Part shown: positions 7,157 through 14,301 of the stretch, one piece after another
Position numbering within the stretch: position 1 is the stretch's first letter
How the letters are laid out: each line of letters starts with the position of its first letter
From: an uncultured Oscillospiraceae bacterium
GTDB taxonomy: Bacteria; Bacillota; Clostridia; Oscillospirales; Oscillospiraceae
Reading direction: 5' to 3'
DNA length: 28,475 bases
Assembly: GCA_934615645.1 (NCBI GenBank)
Contig: CAKTTR010000023.1
Location: forward strand, 1 to 28,475
The notes under the pieces: model-generated
The model's input: the letters and a program-made list of their open reading frames with translations, nothing else
What the model was told of the DNA's origin: nothing
Database searches by the model: none
Made by a program: the position numbers and the translations under genes

Positions 7157-8449
7157 ATGATAAATCTTGATCTTTCCAACGTATGGGGTGAGCTCTCTCT
7201 GCCGGACTTACTGGCGGCGGAGCAGGAGGTCTCCAGCGCCCATCAGACCCTGGCCAGCGGCAAGGGTGAGGGCGGCGATTTCACCGGCTGGCTCGATCTG
7301 CCCACGGTGGATGAGACGGAGGAGGTGCAGCGCATCCGGGCGGCGGCCCAGCGGATCCGGGAGTCCTCGGATGTCTTGGTCGTCGTTGGCATCGGCGGGT
7401 CTTACTTAGGGCCCCGGGCCGGGATCGAGCTGCTGTGCGGCCAGCACCATAATCTGCAGGGGCAGACCCAGGTCCTTTTTGCGGGCAACACCCTCTCCAC
7501 CCGGGCCTGGCAGGAGCTGTGCCAGCTGCTGGAGGGCAAGGATTTTTCCATCAACGTCATTTCCAAATCCGGCACGACGACGGAGCCTGCCATCGCGACC
7601 CGGGCGCTGAAATGGATGCTGGAGCGCAAGTACGGCACGGAAAAAGCCCGGACCCGCGTCTATGTCACGACGGACCCGCGCAAGGGCGCGCTGCACCAGA
7701 TGGCGGAGGAAGAGGGCTGGGAGCGCTTTGTCATCCCGCCGAATGTCGGCGGCCGCTACAGCGTGCTGACGGCGGTCGGCCTGCTGCCGATGGCTGTGGC
7801 AGGCATTGACCCGATGGAGCTGCTGCGGGGCGCGGCGTCGGCAAAGATCGACCTGGATATCCGCTCGTTTGAAAACCCCGCCTGGCAGTATGCCGCGCTG
7901 CGGAACCTGCTCTACCGCCGGGGCAAGCAGATTGAGCTGCTGTGCTGCTATGAGCCGTCGTTCCAGTATATGGCCCGCTGGTGGCAGCAGTTGTTTGGCG
8001 AATCCGAGGGCAAGGACAGCAAGGGCATCTTCCCGGCGACAGCGGAATTCACGGCGGACCTGCACTCCCTGGGCCAGATGATCCAGCAGGGGCAGCGGAA
8101 TCTCTTCGAGACGGTCCTGCGCTTTGCGCCGCCGGTGCATCAGACAGCCATCGAGGTCGATTGGAAGAACCTGGATGGGCTGAATTACCTCGAGGGTAAG
8201 ACGCTGGACTATGTCGAGGAGCAGGCGTTCCAGGGCACCATGGCCGCCCATGTGGATGGCGGCGTGCCGGTGCTGCAGCTGCAGCTGGGCGAGGTCAGCG
8301 CGTTCACGCTGGGCGAGCTGTTCTTCTTCTTTGAGCTCTCCTGCGGCATCTCCGCGTACATGCTGGGGGTCAACCCCTTTAACCAGCCGGGGGTGGAGTT
8401 TTATAAGCGCAATATGTTCCGCCTGTTGGGTAAGCCCGGCGTACAATAA
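7157..8449 (+). CDS. pgi: Glucose-6-phosphate isomerase
   Basis: At 430 aa this is the short Gram-positive type of phosphoglucose isomerase, converting glucose-6-phosphate and fructose-6-phosphate in glycolysis. Two SIS domains are visible. VVVGIGGSYLGPRAG (76-89) and the phosphate loop SKSGTTTEP (136-144) lie in the first. GESEGKDSKGIFPATAEF carries the catalytic glutamate region. The C-terminal NPFNQPGVEFYK is the classic second family signature. GGGAGG lies 8 bases before the ATG. There is no clear terminator between pgi and the next promoter at 8488. Confidence 0.97.
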   Translation: MINLDLSNVWGELSLPDLLAAEQEVSSAHQTLASGKGEGGDFTGWLDLPTVDETEEVQRIRAAAQRIRESSDVLVVVGIGGSYLGPRAGIELLCGQHHNLQGQTQVLFAGNTLSTRAWQELCQLLEGKDFSINVISKSGTTTEPAIATRALKWMLERKYGTEKARTRVYVTTDPRKGALHQMAEEEGWERFVIPPNVGGRYSVLTAVGLLPMAVAGIDPMELLRGAASAKIDLDIRSFENPAWQYAALRNLLYRRGKQIELLCCYEPSFQYMARWWQQLFGESEGKDSKGIFPATAEFTADLHSLGQMIQQGQRNLFETVLRFAPPVHQTAIEVDWKNLDGLNYLEGKTLDYVEEQAFQGTMAAHVDGGVPVLQLQLGEVSAFTLGELFFFFELSCGISAYMLGVNPFNQPGVEFYKRNMFRLLGKPGVQ

Positions 8450-8487
8450 GGGCTATTTTTTAGATTGTAAATATTCCGTGAAAGCAG

Positions 8488-8516
8488 TTGCAAACCAGAC
8501 CGTTTGCTGGTAAAAT
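8488..8516 (+). promoter_or_regulatory. Promoter of the P-loop protein gene
   Basis: TTGCAA, 17 bases, TAAAAT, with an extended TGG just before the -10. Confidence 0.8.
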
Positions 8517-8564
8517 AAATACATCAACAACAGCCGTATTCCCGGCACAAGAAAGGGTATTTCC

Positions 8565-8978
8565 ATGGTCAAAGCTATCGTGGGGCCGAAGGGCTCCGGA
8601 AAAACGAAAAGACTGGTACAGTGCATCAACGATGCGGTGAAGGAAGAGACCGGCGCACTTGTGTGCATTGAAAAGGGCGGAAAGCTGAAATTCGATATCA
8701 ACTATCAGGTTCGGCTGATCGACGCCCGGGATTATACCGAGGGCGGGTATGCCTTCCTGCGCGGCATGATCTGCGGCCTGCACGCCGGCAATTTTGACAT
8801 CGCCCATATTTTTATCGACAACCTGCTGAAGATCGTCGGTGACGACGTCGATCTGGACGAGACTGCGGCATTTTTGCAGTGGTGTGAGGACTTTGGCGCA
8901 AAGCACGGCATCAGCTTCACCGTTTCCTTTACGGCGGATACGGCGCAGCTGCCGGAGCAGATGCAGAAATTCTGCTGA
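8565..8978 (+). CDS. Small P-loop NTPase-like protein of unknown function
   Basis: A 137-aa cytoplasmic protein with a clear Walker A motif GPKGSGKT (7-14) directly after the first beta strand. A likely Walker B strand, HIFIDN, lies at 81-86. The protein is too short for a full AAA or ABC ATPase and lacks obvious sensor or arginine-finger motifs. Similar short Clostridia proteins are sometimes labelled PilT-like, but I see no PilT-specific boxes and do not adopt that name. AAAGGG lies 8 bases before the ATG. It has its own promoter, and the 57-aa gene at 9071 may be read from the same transcript. Confidence 0.8.
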   Translation: MVKAIVGPKGSGKTKRLVQCINDAVKEETGALVCIEKGGKLKFDINYQVRLIDARDYTEGGYAFLRGMICGLHAGNFDIAHIFIDNLLKIVGDDVDLDETAAFLQWCEDFGAKHGISFTVSFTADTAQLPEQMQKFC

Positions 8979-9006
8979 GCGCGCCGCGCAATGATATCGT
9001 CTTAGC

Positions 9007-9030
9007 CAGGGCGCCCGATGCGGCGCCCTG
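9007..9030. repeat. 9-bp inverted repeat between 8565 and 9071 genes
   Basis: CAGGGCGCC and GGCGCCCTG surround a 6-base loop. No T-run follows, so it is a hairpin of unknown role (mRNA processing or partial termination) rather than a clear terminator. Confidence 0.5.
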
Positions 9031-9070
9031 TGCGCATCTTACTGCGCAGCGCGGGAGAGGAGGGCGTCCG

Positions 9071-9244
9071 ATGCAGCAAAACTGTGCTGACTGCTGGTAT
9101 AACGATTACGATGAGGAGCTGGACATGGAGGTCTGCTTGATGGACCTGGACGAGGATGAGGTCTATCGCATCTACACAGACCGCAACGGCGACTGCCCCT
9201 ATTTCCGCAAGGGCGACGACTATACGCTGGCCCGGCGGCAATGA
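9071..9244 (+). CDS. 57-aa cysteine-containing acidic protein (DUF6472-like)
   Basis: The frame runs from ATG at 9071 to TGA at 9244, with GGAGG 7 bases upstream. The protein is acidic (DYDEELDMEV, DLDEDEVYR) and has four cysteines at 5, 8, 22 and 42. The CxxC...C...CPYF arrangement suggests a small metal-binding fold. From memory it resembles the short Clostridia family DUF6472, which also has NCxxC, an acidic DLDEDE stretch and CPYF followed by GDxY. That assignment was not searched. It may be co-transcribed with the P-loop gene 92 bp upstream. Confidence 0.75.
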   Translation: MQQNCADCWYNDYDEELDMEVCLMDLDEDEVYRIYTDRNGDCPYFRKGDDYTLARRQ

Positions 9245-9268
9245 GGGGCGTACCGCAGCGTTGGGGCG

Positions 9269-9297
9269 TTGTATTTTCGGCTGGGCTGTGGTATAGT
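9269..9297 (+). promoter_or_regulatory. Promoter of the 9329-11225 operon
   Basis: TTGTAT, 17 bases, TATAGT, with an extended TGG before the -10. Confidence 0.8.
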
Positions 9298-9328
9298 GGG
9301 ACTACTATTTGTAAAGTGAGGAAATATC

Positions 9329-10132
9329 ATGGAATTATTTGCCCTGTATCTGCAATTCTTGAGCGAGATCTGCGAGGGGACGCGGCCTGCCCCGGCGGGG
9401 ATCACTGTCCCGGCATCCGGCGCGGAGGAGAAGGTACAGGCGGTGCAGCAGGCGGCGCTGGAGATGGGCATTGATGCCTTTGTTAGAGCCTGCGCCGAGG
9501 CCGAGGGCCGCGAGGTCCCGCAGGAATGGTATGATAATTTTGATTTGGCGCAGGTGATGCAGGCCATGGCCCAGTTTGGCAAGGCGCAGGCGGCGGCACC
9601 GGAAGCCCCGGCGGCGGAGGCCGCCCCGGCAGAAGCGGCGGAGGACGCGGCGGACCAGACGCCGAAGATCGAGGAGCCTGACGGCCCGCGCAACGCCTGC
9701 GAGGTCCTGCTTGACTGCTGCCTGCTGGAGGATGATCTCTTCTCCTATCTGGTGGAGCTGCTCAAGACAAAGGATGAAATGGGCTTTTTCCGCCTGTCAC
9801 AGGTGACGGCGCGGAAGCAGATCTCCCTGGAGGATTTCCTCGTCTGGTTGGGGAATAAGGAGCTGGACGCGCCGGAGGAGGAGCAAGCCTGTGTTGCGAT
9901 CCTGGACGCCTGCCTGCAGCGGGTGGCCGACGAGGGCGACAAGGAACTGCTGGCGGCGCTTCTTTCGGGCGACCAGAAGACGTTTGAGCTCTTCCGCTGC
10001 CAGGCGCCGGAGCTGGTACATCTGCCGGAGGCGACGTATGACTGGTACAGCCGCAACTATCTGGATCAATACTACCCTGTGCGCCTTATGATGCGCCTGC
10101 ATGGCGTCACGTTCCCGACATGGAGAGGATGA
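9329..10132 (+). CDS. Acidic hypothetical protein with Ala/Pro/Glu linker
   Basis: I do not recognise this 267-aa protein. It has no signal peptide or membrane segment, so it is probably cytoplasmic. An N-terminal helical part (1-85, including EWYDNFDLAQVMQAM) is joined by a low-complexity Ala/Pro/Glu linker (about 86-112) to a C-terminal helical part (about 120-267) with CEVLLDCCLLEDD and an aromatic end, YDWYSRNYLDQYYPVRLMM. The start is supported by GTGAGG 8 bases upstream and a promoter at 9269. Its stop overlaps the next gene's start (ATGA), so the three genes to 11225 form one operon. Confidence 0.8.
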   Translation: MELFALYLQFLSEICEGTRPAPAGITVPASGAEEKVQAVQQAALEMGIDAFVRACAEAEGREVPQEWYDNFDLAQVMQAMAQFGKAQAAAPEAPAAEAAPAEAAEDAADQTPKIEEPDGPRNACEVLLDCCLLEDDLFSYLVELLKTKDEMGFFRLSQVTARKQISLEDFLVWLGNKELDAPEEEQACVAILDACLQRVADEGDKELLAALLSGDQKTFELFRCQAPELVHLPEATYDWYSRNYLDQYYPVRLMMRLHGVTFPTWRG

Positions 10133-10590
10133 GCGCCCAAGAAAGAGCCGCCCAGGCGGGGGCTCTGTTCGACCGGGGGTATAACTGCGCCCAGTCCGTC
10201 GCCTGCGCCTTCGCGGACCTGACGGGACTGCCGGAGGAGAAGATCGCGAAGATGGCCTCGTCCTTTGGCGGCGGCATTGGCCGTCTGCGGGAGACGTGTG
10301 GGGCTGTGAGCGGGATGGCGCTGGTTCTCGGTATGCTGGCGGGCTATAGCGATCCGGGCGACAGCGCGGCAAAATCCGCCCACTATGCCCGGGTGCAGCG
10401 GGCGGTCCGGGCCTTTGCGGCGGAAAATGGCAGCCTGATCTGCCGGGAGCTGCTGGGGCAGGCCGGGGGCGACGACGCACCGGTCTCGCCGCCCCGGGAT
10501 AAAAAGTTTTACGAAACACGGCCCTGCCGCGCGCTGGTCTGCAGCGCGGCGCGGCTTTTGGCACAGGCCTTGGAGGAGGAGACGGCATGA
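10129..10590 (+). CDS. C_GCAxxG_C_C family redox-type protein
   Basis: This 153-aa protein matches the C_GCAxxG_C_C family, small proteins with a conserved set of cysteines thought to be redox-active or metal-binding, common in anaerobes. The visible features are GYNCAQSV (C20), FGGGIGRLRETCGAVSG (C57), C105, and RPCRALV (C133), plus C138. The start at 10129 makes an ATGA overlap with the upstream stop, and an alternative ATG at 10120 exists. Neither has an ideal ribosome binding site, so translational coupling is likely. Its stop overlaps the start of the lipoprotein gene in the same way. The partner or substrate is unknown. Confidence 0.88.
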   Translation: MSAQERAAQAGALFDRGYNCAQSVACAFADLTGLPEEKIAKMASSFGGGIGRLRETCGAVSGMALVLGMLAGYSDPGDSAAKSAHYARVQRAVRAFAAENGSLICRELLGQAGGDDAPVSPPRDKKFYETRPCRALVCSAARLLAQALEEETA

Positions 10591-11225
10591 AGCGGCAGAT
10601 GGAAAGACGCGGGCTTATATGGCTTTTGGTCCTGGCCCTGGCGGCGCTCTTGTGCGCCTGCGGGCAGACGGCCGGGTCGGATGCGGCCCCCGGCAGCCCC
10701 GCCGCCGCGCCGGAGGAGACGCCACCGATGTCGGCGGAGCAGAAGAAGGTCGTCGCCGAGATCGAATCGGACGCGGCGTCCATGGGCCAGGCCCCCGGGC
10801 CGGAGGACTACTCCTGGCAGACCCTGGAGCAGCAGCCCCAGGCGGATGGTCTGCTCGTCACCGCGTCGATCTACACGCTGCTGCTGCCGGAGGACTGGCA
10901 GGGCCACTGCGTGGCCGAGGAGACAGGCCAGTGGCTCTCCCTTTACAGCAAGGAAAACCAGGACGCTGGATATGGCGGCCTGCTGTGCAGCATCGGCTGG
11001 ACGGACGACCCGGAGAGCTACGCCGGGATTCCCGGCTGCCAGCTGTTGGGCCGGGTGACGATCGACGGTGTCACCTACGATGTCGTGGCCGATGTGATCG
11101 ACGATCCCCAGGCCCCGGCCTCCGGCCAGCTGCGGGAGCAGTACCTTGCCATGCAGCAGGAACTGCCGTCGGTTTTCCAGTCGCTGCAGTTTGGTGACGG
11201 CGCGGTCTATACGCCGACGGCCTGA
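10587..11225 (+). CDS. Putative lipoprotein of unknown function
   Basis: A 212-aa protein with a basic N-terminus (MKRQMERRG), a hydrophobic core (10-22) and a lipobox-like LCAC ending at C25, so it is probably lipid-anchored outside the membrane. An Ala/Pro-rich stretch (27-47) follows as a spacer, then a mixed domain with no motif I recognise (SIYTLLLPEDWQGHC, CSIGWTDDPESYAGIPG). The ATG overlaps the previous stop as ATGA. It is the last gene of the operon, and a terminator follows at 11253. The linkage to a cysteine-rich cytoplasmic protein is unexplained. Confidence 0.82.
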   Translation: MKRQMERRGLIWLLVLALAALLCACGQTAGSDAAPGSPAAAPEETPPMSAEQKKVVAEIESDAASMGQAPGPEDYSWQTLEQQPQADGLLVTASIYTLLLPEDWQGHCVAEETGQWLSLYSKENQDAGYGGLLCSIGWTDDPESYAGIPGCQLLGRVTIDGVTYDVVADVIDDPQAPASGQLREQYLAMQQELPSVFQSLQFGDGAVYTPTA

Positions 11226-11252
11226 TTTAATTTTAAGCACCGCGAAACAGCT

Positions 11253-11299
11253 TGCGGGCCCGGATGCTTCCCCCGGAAACAGCCGCGCCCGCACTTTTT
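11253..11299 (+). terminator. Probable terminator after the lipoprotein gene
   Basis: TGCGGGC (11253-11259) pairs with GCCCGCA (11287-11293), with an inner CCGG/CCGG pairing, followed by CTTTTTC. The loop is long, so strength is uncertain. Confidence 0.6.
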
Positions 11300-11300
11300 C

Positions 11301-11318
11301 TGTGATAGGTGTGATAGG
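11301..11318 (+). repeat. Tandem 9-bp repeat upstream of the MATE gene
   Basis: TGTGATAGG occurs twice in immediate tandem. It lies in the -10 region expected for the MATE gene and could be an operator half-site pair or chance. Confidence 0.45.
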
Positions 11319-11343
11319 ATGAATAGATAAAAAGGAGAAAACG

Positions 11344-12675
11344 ATGCGCATCCAACTATCGGACCATTTTACCTACCGAAAGCTTCTGCGCTTTACCCTG
11401 CCGTCCATTGTCATGATGGTCTTTACGTCGATCTACGGCGTGGTGGACGGGCTATTTGTCTCAAACTTTGTCGGCAAGGGGCCGTTTACGGCGGTGAACC
11501 TGGTAATGCCTGTCGTGATGATCTTCGGCGGCCTGGGCTTTATGTTCGGCACCGGCGGCAGCGCCCTGGTGGCAAAGACCCTGGGCCAGGGCCGCAAGGA
11601 CCAGGCCAACCGTTATTTTACGATGATCGTCATCGCGACTGTCGGCACTGGCGTTGTGATCTCAGCCCTGGGCGCGGCCTTTATGCGGCCCATCTGCCAC
11701 TGGCTGCGGGCGGACGCGGAGATCATTGACGACTGCGTCCTCTATGGCCGGATTCTGATGGGATTCAACACGGCGTATATGCTGCAAAATGTCTTCCAAA
11801 GCTTTTTGATCACAGCGGAAAAGCCGAAGCTGGGCCTAGCTGCGACGATCGCCGCCGGGGTGACCAATATGGCGCTGGACGCGCTGTTTATTGCCGGATT
11901 CGGCTGGGGTGTGGCAGGCGCCGCTGTTGCGACGGGGCTGAGCCAGTGCGTTGGCGGCCTGTTTCCGCTGCTCTATTTCCTGCGGCCGAACAACAGCTTG
12001 CTGCGGCTGCGCCCTGCAAAGCTGCAGCTGCGGCCTATTTTGCAGTCCTGCGGCAATGGCGCTTCGGAGGTCGTCTCCAGTGTGACCTCGTCGATCATCG
12101 GCATGGTGTATAATTTTCAGCTGCTGCGGTTTGCCGGGAAGGACGGCGTGGCGGCTTACGGCGTCTTGATGTACACGGAGTTTATCTTCGTTGCCGTCTT
12201 CATCGGCTATGCCATCGGCAGTGCGCCGGTCATTGGCTATCATTATGGCGCGGAGAACACGGGGGAGCTTAAGAGCCTGCTGCGCAAGAGCGTTGCACTG
12301 AATTTTGGCTCCGGCATTGCGATGCTGGCCCTTGCCCAGGCGCTGGCGACGACGCTGGCGCACCTGTTTGTCGGCTATGACCCGGCACTGTTTTCCATGA
12401 CAGTGCACGGCTTCCGCATCTTTACGGTGGCCTTTGTTCTGCTGGGGCTGAATATCTTTTTCTCGTCGTTTTTCACGGCCCTCAACAACGGCGTCGTCTC
12501 GGCGGCGATCTCGTTTTTGCGGACGTTCGTTTTTAAGCTCTCCGCCGTACTGGTGCTGCCGCTGCTGTTCAAGCTGGATGGCATCTGGTGGGCGACGGTG
12601 GTGGCGGAGGTCTTTGCATTCTTGATCTCCGGCGTATTTTTGCTGACAAACCGCCGCAAGTACGGCTATTTCTAA
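11344..12675 (+). CDS. MATE family efflux transporter
   Basis: A 443-aa integral membrane protein with about 12 hydrophobic segments in two similar halves. The N-terminal LRFTLPSIVMMVFTSIYGVVDGLFVSNFVG and the MFGTGGSALVAKTLGQG loop are typical of the MATE/DinF group of cation-driven multidrug or metabolite exporters, and fit the MepA-like Clostridia subgroup. AAGGAG lies about 6 bases before the ATG. It precedes the rRNA methylase gene by 26 bp with no terminator between, so the two may be co-transcribed. The transported compound is not predictable. Confidence 0.93.
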   Translation: MRIQLSDHFTYRKLLRFTLPSIVMMVFTSIYGVVDGLFVSNFVGKGPFTAVNLVMPVVMIFGGLGFMFGTGGSALVAKTLGQGRKDQANRYFTMIVIATVGTGVVISALGAAFMRPICHWLRADAEIIDDCVLYGRILMGFNTAYMLQNVFQSFLITAEKPKLGLAATIAAGVTNMALDALFIAGFGWGVAGAAVATGLSQCVGGLFPLLYFLRPNNSLLRLRPAKLQLRPILQSCGNGASEVVSSVTSSIIGMVYNFQLLRFAGKDGVAAYGVLMYTEFIFVAVFIGYAIGSAPVIGYHYGAENTGELKSLLRKSVALNFGSGIAMLALAQALATTLAHLFVGYDPALFSMTVHGFRIFTVAFVLLGLNIFFSSFFTALNNGVVSAAISFLRTFVFKLSAVLVLPLLFKLDGIWWATVVAEVFAFLISGVFLLTNRRKYGYF

Positions 12676-12701
12676 GATTCCATCACAGCGAGGTTTCCAT
12701 T

Positions 12702-14054
12702 ATGCTCCCAACGGCTTTTTTACAGCGGATGCAGCAGATGCTGGGGCCAGAATACCCAGCGTTTCTGCGAAGCTATGACCGGCCCCGCAGCGTCGGACTG
12801 CGGTTCAACCCCTTAAAGGGGGCGGATCTGCCCCAGTTGTCCTTCGGCCTGACGCCGGTGCCCTGGGCGCCGCACGGCTATTTTTACGATCCGGCGACGC
12901 GGCCCGGGCTGCACCCATATCATGAGGCGGGCGTCTATTATCTGCAGGAGCCCAGCGCCATGGCCCCAGCCGTGCTGCTGGACGCTCAGCCCGGCGAGCT
13001 GGTGCTGGACCTGTGCGCCGCGCCCGGCGGGAAGTCGACGCAGATCGCCGCTGCGCTGCAGGGGCGGGGGCTGCTGGTCTGCAATGAGATCAACCCCGGC
13101 CGGGCGAAGATCCTGGCGCGGAATATCGAGCGCCTGGGGATCACGAACGCACTCGTGCTGCAGGAGACGCCCCAGCGCATCGCCGCGGCGTTTCCCCACT
13201 GCTTTGACCGCGTCCTGGTGGACGCGCCCTGCTCCGGCGAGGGAATGTTCCGCAAGGAGGCGGCGGCCAGCGCGGATTGGAGCGAGGCGACAGTCGCCCA
13301 CTGCACCGCCCGGCAGCAGGAGATCCTGGATGCCGCTGCTGTGCTGTTAAAAGCGGGCGGGCGGCTGGTATACTCCACCTGCACCTTTGCCCCGGCGGAA
13401 AATGAGGGGGCCATCGCGGCGTTTTTGCACCGCCATCCGGACTTTGCGCTGGAGGACCCCGGCGAGGCGGCCCGGTTCTTTGCCCCGGGAGATCCAGCCT
13501 GGGCAGAGGGCCGGGACCCGGCGCTGGCGAAGACCTGCCGCCTCTGGCCCCACGAGCTGCCCTGCGAGGGGCACTTTGCCGCCGTGCTGCGCTATTGCGG
13601 CGACGCGGAAAACACCTGGCAGCCGGTCCGGCCTGCGCCTGCGCCGGAGGCCTGGCGGGCCTTTGCAGGCGACTGCCTGCCGGACGCGCCCGAGGGGGCG
13701 CTCTTGACCTTTGGCGATACGCTCTATGCCGCGCCGCCGGTCCTGCCGCAGCTTGACGGCCTGCGGGTCCTGCGGGTGGGGCTGGAGCTGGGGCAGGTGC
13801 GCAAGGGCAGATTCGTTCCGGCCCACGCGCTGGCTTTGGCCAGCCGGGGCGCGGCGGCCTGCTGCCGCCTGGACCTGGACGACCCGCGGCTGGCCCAGTA
13901 CCTGGAGGGCCAGCAGATCTCCGGCGACGCGCGCGGCTGGACGCTGGTATTTGCCGGGCCCTACCCCATCGGCTGGGCCAAGGGAAGCGGCGGCGTTTTG
14001 AAGAATCACTTCCCCAAAGGTCTGCGCCATCTGCCTGGCGCGGTAGGCGGATAG
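12702..14054 (+). CDS. rsmF: RsmF-type rRNA (cytosine-C5) methyltransferase
   Basis: A 450-aa SAM-dependent m5C methylase of the NOL1/NOP2/Sun family acting on 16S rRNA. The SAM motif LVLDLCAAPGGKS is at 100-112, VDAPCSGEGMFRKE carries C177, and YSTCTFAPAENE carries catalytic C227. The C-terminal third (GLELGQVRKGRFVPAHALALA and PYPIGWAKGSGG) matches the RsmF-specific extra domain and the PUA-like tail, which favours RsmF over RsmB. GCGAGG lies 8 bases before the ATG. The in-frame region upstream overlaps the MATE gene and is not used. The exact target base is inferred from the family. Confidence 0.9.
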   Translation: MLPTAFLQRMQQMLGPEYPAFLRSYDRPRSVGLRFNPLKGADLPQLSFGLTPVPWAPHGYFYDPATRPGLHPYHEAGVYYLQEPSAMAPAVLLDAQPGELVLDLCAAPGGKSTQIAAALQGRGLLVCNEINPGRAKILARNIERLGITNALVLQETPQRIAAAFPHCFDRVLVDAPCSGEGMFRKEAAASADWSEATVAHCTARQQEILDAAAVLLKAGGRLVYSTCTFAPAENEGAIAAFLHRHPDFALEDPGEAARFFAPGDPAWAEGRDPALAKTCRLWPHELPCEGHFAAVLRYCGDAENTWQPVRPAPAPEAWRAFAGDCLPDAPEGALLTFGDTLYAAPPVLPQLDGLRVLRVGLELGQVRKGRFVPAHALALASRGAAACCRLDLDDPRLAQYLEGQQISGDARGWTLVFAGPYPIGWAKGSGGVLKNHFPKGLRHLPGAVGG

Positions 14055-14073
14055 TGCCGTTTTTTCCGGCGAT

Positions 14074-14104
14074 TTGGCCCGATTTTTCCGGAAAACCGGG
14101 CCAA
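14074..14104. repeat. Long inverted repeat after rsmF
   Basis: TTGGCCCG and CGGGCCAA flank an inner palindrome (TTTTCCGGAAAA), giving an almost continuous hairpin. No T-run follows on the + strand, so termination is uncertain. The short palindrome TTAAGAAATCTTAA follows at 14108-14121. Confidence 0.55.
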
Positions 14105-14129
14105 TGCTTAAGAAATCTTAAATCATCTC

Positions 14130-14158
14130 TTTACATAATTAAGAAAATATGGTATATT
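14130..14158 (+). promoter_or_regulatory. Promoter of murA
   Basis: TTTACA, 17 bases, TATATT with extended TGG, in an unusually A/T-rich patch. It implies a leader of about 135 nt before murA. Confidence 0.75.
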
Positions 14159-14180
14159 TGCCTAGAATGTAAAAATATAT

Positions 14181-14210
14181 CGCGCCCAGCGCTTTGGCGC
14201 GGCGCTTTTT
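14181..14210 (+). promoter_or_regulatory. Possible attenuator hairpins in the murA leader
   Basis: CGCGCC (14181-14186) pairs with GGCGCG (14196-14201). Alternatively AGCGC (14188-14192) pairs with GCGCT (14202-14206), which runs into TTTTT. The second form resembles a weak terminator inside the leader. Confidence 0.35.
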
Positions 14211-14301
14211 GGCGGCCCCGGGATCTGCCAAGATTTTGCGGGGGTATTCGCCCTTATCCTGCGCATACTCCTAATATACTCCTACCTAAAGAGGGTATTC
14301 C

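Noticed and set aside
7406..8446. 346-codon minus-strand frame opposite pgi
   Set aside because: Pgi signatures are unambiguous on the + strand, and the minus frame is a shadow.
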